NCBI GenBank assembly: GCA_029573975.1
Contig: JAKQBU010000632.1
Span: 1 to 8,018, forward strand
DNA: 8,018 nucleotides
DNA from: Planctomycetota bacterium
GTDB lineage: Bacteria > Planctomycetota > Phycisphaerae > Sedimentisphaerales > SM23-30
Direction of reading: 5' to 3'
The stretch's first letter is position 1. Each line of letters begins with the position of its first letter. The notes under the pieces are model-generated. The model was not told the DNA's origin, ran no database searches, and worked only from the letters and a program-made list of their open reading frames with translations. Shown here piece after piece: positions 1 to 6,344 of the stretch. The position numbers were made by a program, and so were the translations under genes.

Positions 1-662
1 ATAATATGGGCGCCCGCCTCCACCGCCGCCAGCGAATTGCCCACCCCCAGCCCCAGGTTATTATGGGCATGAAAGCCCACCTGACATTTCAGACTGCTGC
101 GCATCGCCTCAATCCGCTGCTTCACCTGGCTAGGCACCAGCGCCCCGGCCGAATCCACCACATAAATCCCATCCGCCCCGTAGCTTTCCATCAGCCTGGC
201 CTGCTCAATCATAATGGGAATTTCCACCATGTGGGCCATCATCAGGAAACAAAGAACCTCCATCCCCAGCTCCTTCGCCAGGCCGATATGCTGCTCCGAA
301 ATATTCGCCTCGGTAACATGCGTGGCAATCCGGGCTACCTTGGCCCCGCAATCGCGGGCCATGACCAAATCCTCTTTGATACCCACACCCGGCAGCAGCA
401 ACACCGTCAACTTCGACCGCTTCATTACCGAGGCGGCCGCTTTCAGTTTCGCCTCATCGCTGCACCGCTCAAAGCCGTAATTGATCGACGAGCCGCCCAG
501 GCCGTCCCCATGCGAGACTTCCACGATCTCCACCCCCGCTTCATCCAGACCCTGGGCTATACTGCGTATCTGTTCCACCGTGTATTGATGACTGATCGAA
601 TGGCTGCCATCCCGCATCGTGGTATCCACCACCCGAACTTTTCTTCCTTTTTTCTTTTCCAT
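1..662 (-). CDS. mhpE: 4-hydroxy-2-oxovalerate aldolase (MhpE/DmpG family), 3' end outside window
   Basis: The first 220 codons are present; the family is usually about 335-345 residues, so roughly the C-terminal third lies beyond the left edge. The enzyme is a divalent-metal class II pyruvate aldolase that cleaves 4-hydroxy-2-oxoacids to pyruvate and an aldehyde, passed by a tunnel to the partner dehydrogenase MhpF. Seen: DTTMRDGSH at residues 13-21, giving the metal ligand Asp18 and catalytic His21 in the same positions as characterised DmpG, and FHAHNNLGL around 197-205, giving metal ligands His198 and His200. YVVDSAGALVP (167-177) is also typical. The ATG at 662-660 follows the mhpF stop by one base (TAAGATG), with an AGGAG ribosome site inside the mhpF 3' end, so translation is probably coupled. 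The aldehyde-specificity region and the usual C-terminal Tyr cannot be inspected. HMG-CoA-lyase-like relatives share the RDG and HxH motifs, but the mhpF neighbour settles the call. Confidence 0.92.
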   Translation of the reverse strand, partial: MEKKKGRKVRVVDTTMRDGSHSISHQYTVEQIRSIAQGLDEAGVEIVEVSHGDGLGGSSINYGFERCSDEAKLKAAASVMKRSKLTVLLLPGVGIKEDLVMARDCGAKVARIATHVTEANISEQHIGLAKELGMEVLCFLMMAHMVEIPIMIEQARLMESYGADGIYVVDSAGALVPSQVKQRIEAMRSSLKCQVGFHAHNNLGLGVGNSLAAVEAGAHI

Positions 663-663
663 C

Positions 664-1542
664 TTAGGCTACTCCTGTCTGTACGAGTTTACGAGCAAAT
701 TCTTCCGCAATTGCCACCGCCGCCGCATTGATAATATCCAGATTCCCCGAATATTTAGGTAGATAATCCCCCGCCCCTTCCACCTGCAGCAACACCGTGA
801 CTTTTCCTTTATCGAAGTCCGGCTCATGTTTCAGCCGGTAACCGGGCACATATGTTTGAATCTTGGCCACCATCTTCTTGATCGACTGTACAATGGCCTG
901 CCCATCCGATTGGGGGTCCACCAGGGCATACACCGTATTCTGCATGGTAATGGGCGGCTCCGCCGGATTCAGCACGATAATGGCCTTGCCCTTCTTCGCC
1001 CCGCCCACCCGTTCCAGGCTCCGCGCCGTGGTCTGCGTAAACTCATCGATATTCTGCCGCGTCCCCAGCCCGGCACTCTTACTCGATACCGACGAGACAA
1101 TCTCGGCATATTCCACCGGCGCCGCATCGTTGATCGCCCACACCATCGGCACCGTCGCCTGGGCGCCGCAGGTAATCAGATTCACATTCATGGCGTCCAT
1201 ATGATCCTTCAGATTGATCGCCGGCACCACACTCGGCCCGACCGCCGCCGGCGTCAGGTCAATGGCAATGATCCCCGCCTGCTTGAGCAGCGGGGCGTGC
1301 TTCAGATGCGGTTTGGCCCCCGTGGCGTCAAAGGCAATGGCAATGCCATCTTCTTTCAGCAGGTCGTCGATCCCCCGGTGCGAGGTCTTGACACCTCGGT
1401 CCCGGGCAATCTTCAAACCTTCCGACGCCTCGATAATCCCCACCGTCATCACCGGCTCCAGCAGCCGCGACCGCTGCAGCTTGAACAGCAAATCCGTCCC
1501 AATATTCCCCGATCCAATAATTCCTACTCTAATCTTGTTCAT
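664..1542 (-). CDS. mhpF: Acetaldehyde dehydrogenase, CoA-acylating (MhpF/DmpF family)
   Basis: A 292-residue cytosolic enzyme that oxidises acetaldehyde (or a short homologue) with NAD+ and CoA to acyl-CoA; the family is about 295-315 residues, so this is complete. Seen: the nucleotide-binding loop GSGNIGTDL at 10-18; [17 protein letters not shown] at 95-111; the catalytic cysteine in [13 protein letters not shown] (Cys125); [17 protein letters not shown] around 153-169; and [15 protein letters not shown] around 191-205. All are hallmarks of the DmpF/BphJ/MhpF group rather than of the large AdhE/EutE acylating dehydrogenases. The usual GPYCVP segment reads GPSVVP here, a small deviation. The start ATG (1542-1540) has GAGG five or six bases upstream. 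It follows the DapA-family gene by 38 bases and precedes mhpE by one base, as expected for the two halves of a channelling complex. Confidence 0.95.
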   Translation of the reverse strand: MNKIRVGIIGSGNIGTDLLFKLQRSRLLEPVMTVGIIEASEGLKIARDRGVKTSHRGIDDLLKEDGIAIAFDATGAKPHLKHAPLLKQAGIIAIDLTPAAVGPSVVPAINLKDHMDAMNVNLITCGAQATVPMVWAINDAAPVEYAEIVSSVSSKSAGLGTRQNIDEFTQTTARSLERVGGAKKGKAIIVLNPAEPPITMQNTVYALVDPQSDGQAIVQSIKKMVAKIQTYVPGYRLKHEPDFDKGKVTVLLQVEGAGDYLPKYSGNLDIINAAAVAIAEEFARKLVQTGVA

Positions 1543-1580
1543 TCATACCTCGGTATTTTAAAAATATACTTTCCGTTACA

Positions 1581-2495
1581 TTATCCGCGTTTTCCGCTTT
1601 TTTTCGTTTTCAACGCATCAATCAATTTTCTCTGCCCGGCAGTAGCCGGCTCCAGCGGCGAAACCACCCGGTCGGAACCAATCCCCAGCGTACTCAGGGC
1701 ATACTTGGTCCCGCTCAGCCAGCAGGGACCGGTTTTAATCAACTGGTTCGACAAAAATAAAATCCGCTGATTCAGCCGATCCAGCTTCTTTTTGTCGTCG
1801 CGAAGAAATGCGTCATACATCTGCGCAAACGTCCGCGGTTCATAATTCGAAGCAATGGTAATCGACCCGCACCCGCCCACCTGCAGCGACTCCACAATCA
1901 GCGAATCCGTGCCGGTGAACATCTTCAGCCCCGTCTCGCGGCCCTTATAGACCGCTTCCTTGAAATATGAAAAACTGCCCGAACTATCCTTGCAGTACCG
2001 GTACCAGCCGCGCCGGGCCATCTCGCACAGCGTATCCACCGGAATACAGGAATTCACACACAGAGGCATGTTATACGCCACCATCTCCATCTTACCTCGG
2101 GCTTCATAGCACCGCCCGAAATGGCGCAAAAACTCATCGGCTATCGTCTGCGTAATATAATAGCCCGGCGTAACCGCAAAATACTCATACCCGATCTGCT
2201 CCAGAATCCGCATCTTCTCGATCGTCCGCGGCGTCGAGGATTCCATCACCCCGCCCATAATAGCCATCTTCCCCTTCGCCTCATCAAAACCAATCTCCAT
2301 CATCCGCACCCATTCCTTCAGGGTCAGCAGCGGCGCTTCACTGGACGATCCGCCGATCAGCAGGCCGTGCACCCCTCCGGCCGCCAGATGCCGAACCAGC
2401 TTCCGCATGGCCGCCTCATCCACGCCCTCGCTGTCATTCAGCGGCGTCATGATCGGAGTCCAGATGCCATACAACCCGTTCTTTTCCTTTGCCAT
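1581..2495 (-). CDS. DapA/NanA-superfamily Schiff-base lyase (aldolase or dehydratase), substrate unknown
   Basis: A 304-residue TIM-barrel protein of the dihydrodipicolinate synthase / N-acetylneuraminate lyase superfamily, in which a lysine forms a Schiff base with a 2-oxoacid such as pyruvate. Seen: N-terminal GIWTPIMTPLN (10-20); a GGSSSEAPLLT loop (48-58) replacing the usual G(T/S)TGE; TPGYY (109-113) replacing PPYY; the catalytic tyrosine in YNMP (Tyr141); and the Schiff-base lysine in CKDSSGS (Lys169). In true DapA an arginine five residues after the tyrosine binds the second carboxylate; here that position is Cys146, which argues against dihydrodipicolinate synthase. A sugar-acid lyase or keto-deoxy-acid dehydratase is more likely, fitting the catabolic neighbours. 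A weak AAGG ribosome site lies about 11 bases before the ATG. The C-terminus is lysine-rich (KTKKSGKRG). Confidence 0.93.
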   Translation of the reverse strand: MAKEKNGLYGIWTPIMTPLNDSEGVDEAAMRKLVRHLAAGGVHGLLIGGSSSEAPLLTLKEWVRMMEIGFDEAKGKMAIMGGVMESSTPRTIEKMRILEQIGYEYFAVTPGYYITQTIADEFLRHFGRCYEARGKMEMVAYNMPLCVNSCIPVDTLCEMARRGWYRYCKDSSGSFSYFKEAVYKGRETGLKMFTGTDSLIVESLQVGGCGSITIASNYEPRTFAQMYDAFLRDDKKKLDRLNQRILFLSNQLIKTGPCWLSGTKYALSTLGIGSDRVVSPLEPATAGQRKLIDALKTKKSGKRG

Positions 2496-2542
2496 TTTTG
2501 ATTTGCCTTTCTTTTTTGGTTTGCATTAAAAAAACGAAAAAC

Positions 2543-3625
2543 TTATTCGTATAATCCATCCACACTCATCTGCAAGTCCTCCGCCATCCCTTTGAGCTTG
2601 ATCCGCACATCATCCGGCAGGTCGATTCCCCTGGCCTGATTCTCCGCAAAACGCTCCCATTCGATCTCGCCCGGCAGATAAATCCGCTCGGTCCCCTTGG
2701 CCTTGGGCGAATTCTTGATCTTGCTGATCATCCGGTCCACCCGGTCCTTAAACTGCTGGAGCGGCATCATGGACCCCACGTTGATCGCGATCATGCACTG
2801 CGTCAGGTTCTCCGGCGCCGACGTCGGCCCAAACAGCCAGTGCCCCACCTCATTGAGCATCCCGCCCCCGGACATCACCCCCGACAGCACTTCCACCATC
2901 ACCGCCAGGCCATATCCCTTATGCCCCGCCATCGGCAGCAGCGCCCCGATATGCGGATACAAACTCGGATCCGTAGTCGGCAAACCCTCCGCATCCACAT
3001 ACCAGTCGTTCGGTATCTTCTTGCCCACCGTATTGGCCGCCACGATCTTGCCTGCCGCCACCCGGCTCAGGGCGATATCAAACAGAATGGTCTTCTCCTG
3101 CCCGGCTGGGACGGCATAAGAAATCGGATTATTCCCCGTCGTCGCCCCCTTGCCGCCCGTCACCGCCATAATCGGCGTACAGCCGCTCATGCACAGCCCA
3201 ATCATATCTTCTTTGGCCGCCATATTCGCATAATACCCCACCGCCCCGCAATGGCTGCCGTTGCGCAGCGTCACATATCCCATCCCCACCGCCCGCGCCT
3301 TGGCAATCGCCGTATCCATCGCCTTGTGCGCCGATACCATCCCCATCACACTCTTGCCGTCGATACAGGCCCAGCACGGCCCATCGGAGATCACCTCCGG
3401 TTCCCCCTGTGCCTTCAGACCACCTTCCCGCATCCGCTTGAGATACTGCCGCAGGCTTACTACCCCATGGGAATGCGTTCCCATCTGGTCCGTCGTAACC
3501 AGGATCTCCGCCGTTATCCGGGCATGCGCCTCCGACATCCCGCATTTCTTCATCGCCTCCACACAAAACTGTTTCAATTTCTCCGGCTTAATTCGCAGCC
3601 GGGCTTCACTTTTCTCTGCGCTCAT
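2543..3625 (-). CDS. LDH2/malate-L-lactate/ureidoglycolate dehydrogenase family oxidoreductase
   Basis: A 360-residue NAD(P)-dependent dehydrogenase of the LDH2 (MdhII, AllD, YiaK, DpkA) family, which interconverts 2-hydroxyacids and 2-oxoacids or reduces cyclic imines. This fold is unrelated to the Rossmann-type malate dehydrogenases. Seen: the GTHSHG segment at 49-54, matching the conserved SHG with catalytic His53; RNGSHCGAVGYY (121-132); GNNPISYAVPA (164-174); DIALSRVAAGKI (183-194); and GHKGYGLAVMVEVLSG (234-249). These cover the cofactor- and substrate-binding elements and the length is normal, so it should be active. The ATG at 3625 has AGGA about nine bases upstream. It starts 22 bases after the beta-helix gene and ends 47 bases before the DapA-family gene. 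Members vary widely in substrate, so the exact hydroxyacid is open; placement beside 2-oxoacid enzymes suggests it makes or removes a 2-oxoacid in the same pathway. Confidence 0.93.
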   Translation of the reverse strand: MSAEKSEARLRIKPEKLKQFCVEAMKKCGMSEAHARITAEILVTTDQMGTHSHGVVSLRQYLKRMREGGLKAQGEPEVISDGPCWACIDGKSVMGMVSAHKAMDTAIAKARAVGMGYVTLRNGSHCGAVGYYANMAAKEDMIGLCMSGCTPIMAVTGGKGATTGNNPISYAVPAGQEKTILFDIALSRVAAGKIVAANTVGKKIPNDWYVDAEGLPTTDPSLYPHIGALLPMAGHKGYGLAVMVEVLSGVMSGGGMLNEVGHWLFGPTSAPENLTQCMIAINVGSMMPLQQFKDRVDRMISKIKNSPKAKGTERIYLPGEIEWERFAENQARGIDLPDDVRIKLKGMAEDLQMSVDGLYE

Positions 3626-3647
3626 ACTCTTGCTTCCTGTTTAAAAA

Positions 3648-4811
3648 CTAATTCTTATCCTTAATTCGGAATTTCCCAATCGAATTAAACACCTCCACCG
3701 GCCAGGTCCCCAGCTTTTCCATGCCGTCCGGAACCGCCTGCGTGAATTGCACATACGCCCTCACGTTTCCTTTGACGCCATAGGGCACATCGCTGTTTTC
3801 CTGGGTATCCCCCACGCCGAATACCTTATATCCCATCAGCGTGCAATCCTCGAAATCCACATGCAGATATTCCCCCTTCATTTTCACATTGACAATTCCC
3901 GTCGAGGGCGTACCGGCCGGCTGGGAAAAATTCGTCACAATCAGCCGGCTGTTCCGGAACTTCGCCCGTGAATACACATCAAATCCGTAATTTCCCCCCT
4001 GCACCGCGTTATCCGGTGATACCAGCGTGCAATCCTCGAAAACAACATCGTAATCAGCGACTGGCTCTTTATGATGCGCCCGAATATACACCGCTCCCGC
4101 ATCCCCCCACCAGTCCAGGCTCATCAGATAGGTCCGCCGAAATACTACCGGCTCCTCCGGTCGGCAGACCGGCCCGGCGATCCCGCCCCCAAATGCCCGC
4201 CCAATCGTCACACAATCCTCCACCAGGGCGGAAAACTCCGATCCTGTCTTGTCCGTCAAATCCCAGAACAGACCCGCATCCGCTCCCGTTACATACAAAT
4301 CCCGAAATACCCACCGGTCCCAGATCAAGCTGGAAAAGGTTTCTTCCGTATGCGCCGGGGACCACCCATGCCCATAGGCCCGCATCGATCCCCACCAGTC
4401 ATAGCTCTTGAATCCCTTCTCCGGATCGCCCGAATCGATTACCACCCAACCCTTTGCTCCCGAACCATATTTCCCCTCGTAATCCCCCACCAGCACATTG
4501 TACGCCCCCGCCGCTCCCTTCTGCGACGGATACAGATTCGCCTCGATATACGTATCCGGCCGCACGATCACCCGATGCCCCCCCTTTTCGTCCGGCACCG
4601 CCAGCAAAGCCGCCTCAATACTATGATACGCCTTCTCCCAACTGCTGCCATAACTGTTATCCCCCGCCTTTGATACGTACAAATTCACCCCCCGGCGCCC
4701 GTTATAATCCGCCGCCGATGGATCCCATTTCTCCGCTGGCAGAGAAACGGTAACCCCCAAAAGAATGGCACTCCCCATCACCCCGGCATAGAATTTGCTT
4801 AGATTCGTCAT
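3648..4811 (-). CDS. Secreted right-handed beta-helix protein of unknown function
   Basis: 387 residues from the chosen ATG at 4811-4809. This start is preferred to an in-frame ATG at 4874 because an AAGGA ribosome site lies about eight bases upstream and because it places a signal peptide at the N-terminus: Lys6, then a hydrophobic stretch (AGVMGSAILLGVTVSLPA), with likely cleavage after Ala at about residue 26. The mature part opens with VNLYVSKAGDNSYGSSW, as in pectate-lyase-like helices where an N-terminal strand precedes stacked coils. EDC-type rungs recur (VEDC near 198, FEDCTL near 258 and 320), supporting a parallel beta-helix. The protein is rich in Trp, Tyr and Gly (YDWWGSMRAYGHGW, SLDWWGDAG). 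I recognise no polysaccharide lyase active site, so enzymatic activity is unproven. I recall similar uncharacterised proteins in Planctomycetota and Verrucomicrobiota. It is the first gene of the operon and the only product here besides the pseudopilin with an export signal. Confidence 0.82.
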   Translation of the reverse strand: MTNLSKFYAGVMGSAILLGVTVSLPAEKWDPSAADYNGRRGVNLYVSKAGDNSYGSSWEKAYHSIEAALLAVPDEKGGHRVIVRPDTYIEANLYPSQKGAAGAYNVLVGDYEGKYGSGAKGWVVIDSGDPEKGFKSYDWWGSMRAYGHGWSPAHTEETFSSLIWDRWVFRDLYVTGADAGLFWDLTDKTGSEFSALVEDCVTIGRAFGGGIAGPVCRPEEPVVFRRTYLMSLDWWGDAGAVYIRAHHKEPVADYDVVFEDCTLVSPDNAVQGGNYGFDVYSRAKFRNSRLIVTNFSQPAGTPSTGIVNVKMKGEYLHVDFEDCTLMGYKVFGVGDTQENSDVPYGVKGNVRAYVQFTQAVPDGMEKLGTWPVEVFNSIGKFRIKDKN

Positions 4812-4856
4812 GTCGTTCTTCCTTGTTACACCTGACTCTACAACAATACTACAGGT

Positions 4857-4878
4857 TGGTATAAAAATTACCATACCA
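4857..4878. promoter_or_regulatory. Inverted repeat TGGTAT-N10-ATACCA, possible operator in operon leader
   Basis: Perfect six-base arms at 4857-4862 and 4873-4878 lie just downstream of the predicted transcription start of the five-gene operon. The position suits a repressor site. The arms do not resemble the palindrome found at the GntR-type gene's own promoter, so a link to that regulator is not supported by sequence. It could also form a weak RNA hairpin. Short arms in AT-rich DNA can arise by chance. Confidence 0.35.
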
Positions 4879-4887
4879 TAAAATAAT

Positions 4888-4916
4888 ACTATAATTATAA
4901 CGAGTTACCGATTCAA
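4888..4916 (-). promoter_or_regulatory. Predicted sigma-70-type promoter of the five-gene catabolic operon
   Basis: Read on the minus strand, a -35 TTGAAT (4916-4911; four of six consensus bases) is followed after 17 bases by -10 TATAGT (4893-4888; five of six). The start would be near 4881, giving a leader of about 70 bases before the ATG at 4811. It sits between the terminator hairpin of the pseudopilin gene and the beta-helix gene, so the operon is probably transcribed separately from the pseudopilin. A ten-base palindrome TATAATTATA (4890-4899) overlaps the -10. Confidence 0.55.
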
Positions 4917-4944
4917 ATTCATTTTATACTTTGGCACTACCTGG

Positions 4945-4975
4945 AAAATGGGGCAGGTTTTCCCAGACCTGCCCC
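4945..4975 (-). terminator. Intrinsic terminator downstream of the pseudopilin gene
   Basis: On the minus strand a perfect nine-base GC-rich stem GGGGCAGGT/ACCTGCCCC (4975-4967 with 4958-4950) with an eight-base loop is followed by ATTTT. It lies 86 bases past the pseudopilin stop and just ahead of the next promoter. The U-run is short, but no comparable run follows on the plus strand, so minus-strand termination is the better reading. Confidence 0.7.
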
Positions 4976-5061
4976 TATCCATCCGCTTATACGACACTTC
5001 ACATCGAAATTTTCGCTGTTCACTCCCCACTTCACAGGGTGTGCAAGCCCAAATCGTAAAA

Positions 5062-5901
5062 TCACGGCCAGGCAAAACCTAGATATCCGCCGCACAACTG
5101 CTTGGAGCCTGACGCCGTGCTGCGGCGAACCACATATTCTTCATAAGTCATATCGCCCACATGTCCATCGAAATACACCAAATTGCCGCTGCCTTTTAAA
5201 GAGGTTTTGCTGGCAGTTTCTTTTATTTCACCAGACACCATATGATAGCGGCCGATCGAATCATCCTCCATGGTGTTATGGATCATATTAAACAAGGAGA
5301 CGCTGTTATCCCATGCCGCTGGATCCAGTTGATCCTGTTCGTACAGCATAAATACATCATACGGGGACGGCTTAACAAGATCCGGATTGGTTCGCCCCGC
5401 ACCATCACCTCCGCTCACACCTGCCTGGCCATTGACCGAATAACTCCACATTGGCCCGGGAGGATTAATGGTTGCTACCCCGCCCGGCCAGCCCCAAACA
5501 TACGGATAGCGAGAATCTCTTGGCCGATTCTTTGGATTCATTTTTTCATTCAGGGTGGGACAGGCATAACTTTTTACGGCATTGGCATATTCCCAGATAT
5601 AACCATATTCAAAAGCCTTAGACAGAGAATCTGCAGTCTTCTTTGTCCAATCTGCCGCCGGATCGCCCTGTGCAACCAGAACTTCATCAAATTCGATTCC
5701 CCAGCAGGGAATCAATTCTTCGTGATCCTTGGCATATTGGATCGTGCCGAAACCGAGAGCTTTTAGATTCGTTTTGCAGACCGTCGTGCGGGCAGCATCC
5801 CGCATTCTCGACAGGGCTGGCATCAAAATCGACACCAGAATCGCGATAATCGCAATAACCACCAATAACTCCACCAGCGTAAATCCTTTGTCCTTTTTCA
5901 T
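5062..5901 (-). CDS. Type II secretion/type IV pilin-like protein with prepilin N-terminus (H-X9-DG-like family)
   Basis: A 279-residue pseudopilin-like protein. Seen: a short basic leader MKKDKG, the prepilin peptidase site Gly6/Phe7, Glu at mature position 5 (Glu11), then a hydrophobic helix [19 protein letters not shown] that would anchor it in the inner membrane and in a pseudopilus. The segment [24 protein letters not shown] is the usual continuation in planctomycete and lentisphaere members. Near the C-terminus [10 protein letters not shown] (239-248) resembles the DG-containing end of the large H-X9-DG/DUF1559-type families, although the spacing to the preceding His220 is longer than nine. 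Such proteins occur in many scattered copies per genome in these phyla and their roles are mostly unknown. The ATG at 5901 has AAGG and AAAGG stretches just upstream. A terminator follows at 4950-4975, so it appears monocistronic; no other secretion gene is nearby. Confidence 0.9.
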   Translation of the reverse strand: MKKDKGFTLVELLVVIAIIAILVSILMPALSRMRDAARTTVCKTNLKALGFGTIQYAKDHEELIPCWGIEFDEVLVAQGDPAADWTKKTADSLSKAFEYGYIWEYANAVKSYACPTLNEKMNPKNRPRDSRYPYVWGWPGGVATINPPGPMWSYSVNGQAGVSGGDGAGRTNPDLVKPSPYDVFMLYEQDQLDPAAWDNSVSLFNMIHNTMEDDSIGRYHMVSGEIKETASKTSLKGSGNLVYFDGHVGDMTYEEYVVRRSTASGSKQLCGGYLGFAWP

Positions 5902-6139
5902 GCCTTTAACCTTGCTAATTTTCCTTTCTTAAAAATTCGGATAACCAAAACTTTCTTGCCTATATACCAATTGAAACCTAAACTTTCCTTGCAAAGCTCG
6001 TTTTTTCCGGTAAAAGTTCCCCGCACGGCCGGGGCAAACCAAAAAAAGAACCAGCCGTGCGAGGCTATAAAAACCGGCCTGAATTTTTCGGAAGCCGCAG
6101 AGACGATTCTGACTTTCTTCGCCATAACGCTTTTTTAGC

Positions 6140-6168
6140 TTGGCGCATCCGCAGCCATGCAGTATAAT
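6140..6168 (+). promoter_or_regulatory. Near-consensus plus-strand promoter driving a possible small RNA
   Basis: TTGGCG at 6140-6145 (four of six consensus bases) and a perfect TATAAT at 6163-6168 are separated by exactly 17 bases, predicting a start near 6175. The -10 lies within TGCA-N7-TGCA (6158-6172), which may be a regulator site or chance. It points away from the pseudopilin and into a gap with no plus-strand gene. Confidence 0.55.
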
Positions 6169-6174
6169 TGCACA

Positions 6175-6277
6175 ACTTGGGCTTTTATTGGAAATGCGTT
6201 ACCAGTCGGAGTTCATCTCTGGCTTAACAGGCGAGCCGGCATTGCTCTTGCCAAAGGGATGGCCGGCTCTCTTTTTT
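6175..6277 (+). ncRNA. Candidate small RNA of about 100 nt
   Basis: The span runs from the predicted start to the end of a terminator U-run. After about 23 unpaired bases it can fold a first hairpin: GTTA-CCAG (6198-6205) pairs with CTGG-TAAC (6219-6222 and 6225-6228) across a two-base bulge, and GGA/UCU can pair further in the loop. The terminator hairpin follows at 6233-6269. I recognise no known RNA family. A reading frame begins at ATG 6194 and gives 48 codons, but it runs through the terminator, its ribosome site is poor and its product looks unlike a protein, so a noncoding transcript is preferred. It is convergent with the GntR-type gene, ending 68 bases from that gene's stop. The call rests on promoter plus terminator only. 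Confidence 0.45.
6233..6277 (+). terminator. Intrinsic terminator, plus strand, end of candidate small RNA
   Basis: A perfect eight-base stem GAGCCGGC/GCCGGCTC (6233-6240 with 6262-6269), 21-base loop, then TCTTTTTT (6270-6277). The T-run is only on the plus-strand 3' side. On the minus strand the same stem could still shield the 3' end of the regulator mRNA. A weaker competing pair GGCA/TGCC (6238-6241 with 6249-6252) would disrupt the stem. Confidence 0.7.
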
Positions 6278-6344
6278 CCGATATCATTCTCCTATCTTAA
6301 TGTTCCAAATCGTAACCTGATTTTTACGCTATTGTCTTAACTTT

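Larger units (their letters stand above)
5902..6344. other. Intergenic region of 443 bases between pseudopilin and regulator genes
   Basis: No convincing protein gene. It holds a plus-strand promoter/terminator pair (6140-6277, listed separately) and an eight-base inverted repeat CGCACGGC/GCCGTGCG (6022-6029 and 6054-6061) separated by 24 bases. On the minus strand the latter offers an alternative CCCCG/CGGGG hairpin followed by AACTTTT. No strong minus-strand promoter for the pseudopilin is visible; TATATA near 5960-5965 lacks a well-spaced -35. Confidence 0.6.

Noticed and set aside
6..731. A 241-codon plus-strand frame opposite mhpE
   Set aside because: His/Arg/Pro-rich product typical of an antisense shadow; the minus strand reads a clear MhpE aldolase with catalytic motifs.
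3129..3566. A 145-codon minus-strand frame inside the LDH2-family gene
   Set aside because: It is a shifted reading of the LDH2-family gene, whose own frame carries all family motifs; the Gly/Asp-rich product is typical of a shadow frame.
5898..6125. A 75-codon minus-strand frame whose stop overlaps the pseudopilin start (ATGA)
   Set aside because: No ribosome site, no recognisable domain, odd composition (FFFWF, basic tail), and it runs through an inverted repeat. The ATGA overlap is suggestive but not enough.
6206..6222. GTTCATCTC resembling a tRNA T-loop
   Set aside because: The sixth base is T rather than the conserved A, no five-base flanking stem matches, and no anticodon arm or acceptor stem can be built around it.
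6255..6311. A 24-codon minus-strand frame starting near 6297 with AGGAG upstream
   Set aside because: The AGGAG is only one base from the ATG, and the frame runs through the hairpin; no sign of selection on the peptide.
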